A stretch of 6,293 nucleotides of DNA from an uncultured Chromatiales bacterium (GTDB taxonomy: Bacteria; Pseudomonadota; Gammaproteobacteria; Steroidobacterales; GCA-2729495), in contig CAJXQV010000074.1 of NCBI GenBank assembly GCA_913058165.1, positions 1 to 6,293 of the forward strand, in the 5' to 3' direction. Positions 6,188 to 6,293 of this stretch are shown piece by piece. Within the stretch, counting starts at the first letter, position 1. Every line of letters starts with the position of its first letter. A program made the position numbers and the translations under genes. The notes beneath the pieces are model-generated. The model was not told the DNA's origin. It did not search any database and saw only the letters and a list, made by a program, of their open reading frames with translations.

Positions 6188-6243
6188 ATGCGAGCTTTTC
6201 TTTTTAGCATTACAGTGGCCATCCTAGCGGCATGTTCCGGCCC
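6188..6243 (+). CDS. Lipoprotein N-terminus, truncated by adapter
   Basis: ATG at 6188 with AGGT 7 nt ahead starts a classic lipoprotein signal peptide: a short basic start (MRAF), a hydrophobic core (LFSITVAI), and lipobox L-A-A-C with Cys16, then SGP. The readable genomic part is 18 codons plus two bases. From 6244 the sequence is adapter, so the gene is cut by sequencing, not biologically. It starts 65 bp after the sheath-like gene with no clear terminator between, so it is probably in the same transcript. The function cannot be told. Confidence 0.7.
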
Positions 6244-6293
6244 CTGTCTCTTATACACATCTGACGCTGCCGACGATCTACTCTGTGTAGATC
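6244..6293 (+). other. Nextera/Illumina adapter read-through (non-genomic)
   Basis: CTGTCTCTTATACACATCT (6244-6262) is the Tn5 mosaic end as used in Nextera libraries, followed by the Read 1 adapter GACGCTGCCGACGA (6263-6276). An 8-base i5 index TCTACTCT (6277-6284) follows; its complement AGAGTAGA is one I recall from the Nextera set. Last comes GTGTAGATC, the start of the P5 flow-cell adapter complement. These bases should be trimmed. The first C (6244) could be genomic or adapter. Confidence 0.98.

Noticed and set aside
6244..6262. Tn5/transposon end
   Set aside because: The 19-bp mosaic end is followed exactly by Illumina adapter, index and P5 bases, so it is library DNA, not a genomic mobile element.

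Overview
The window looks like a chromosomal piece from a Gram-negative gammaproteobacterium. It has a SohB-type inner-membrane peptidase, an outer-membrane lipoprotein metalloprotease, a perfect CRP/Vfr-type half-site pair, and balanced codon use of roughly 50-55% GC by eye. A marine Cellvibrionales-like lineage is a guess only. The last 50 bases (6244-6293) are not genomic: they are Nextera/Illumina adapter with an i5 index, so the real sequence ends at about 6243.

Left part (1-1505). A leftward gene runs off the left edge and encodes a secreted, alpha-helical, coiled-coil-ending envelope protein. It diverges from a small rightward gene of 65 codons. The intergenic region between them carries a perfect TGTGA-N6-TCACA site. 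The small gene is followed by a tandem hairpin and a strong intrinsic terminator.

Middle part (1505-4432). Three rightward housekeeping-type genes follow: lipA (lipoyl synthase, TTG start), sohB (S49 membrane serine peptidase), and an M48 zinc-metallopeptidase lipoprotein of the LoiP/YggG type. The last two both act in or at the envelope and fit protein quality control there. LipA resembles the mitochondrial form more than the enterobacterial or pseudomonad form.

Right part (4433-6243). A 523-residue protein recognisable as a contractile-tail sheath homologue sits alone, without phage neighbours in view. It has its own apparent control region: an extended -10 promoter embedded in an 8+8 bp inverted repeat, then a short leader that can fold into two mutually exclusive hairpins, one of which covers the Shine-Dalgarno. 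It is followed by the first residues of a lipoprotein gene, cut off by the adapter. This orphan sheath plus lipoprotein unit is the best candidate for an undescribed system. Its remaining genes, if any, lie beyond the contig end.
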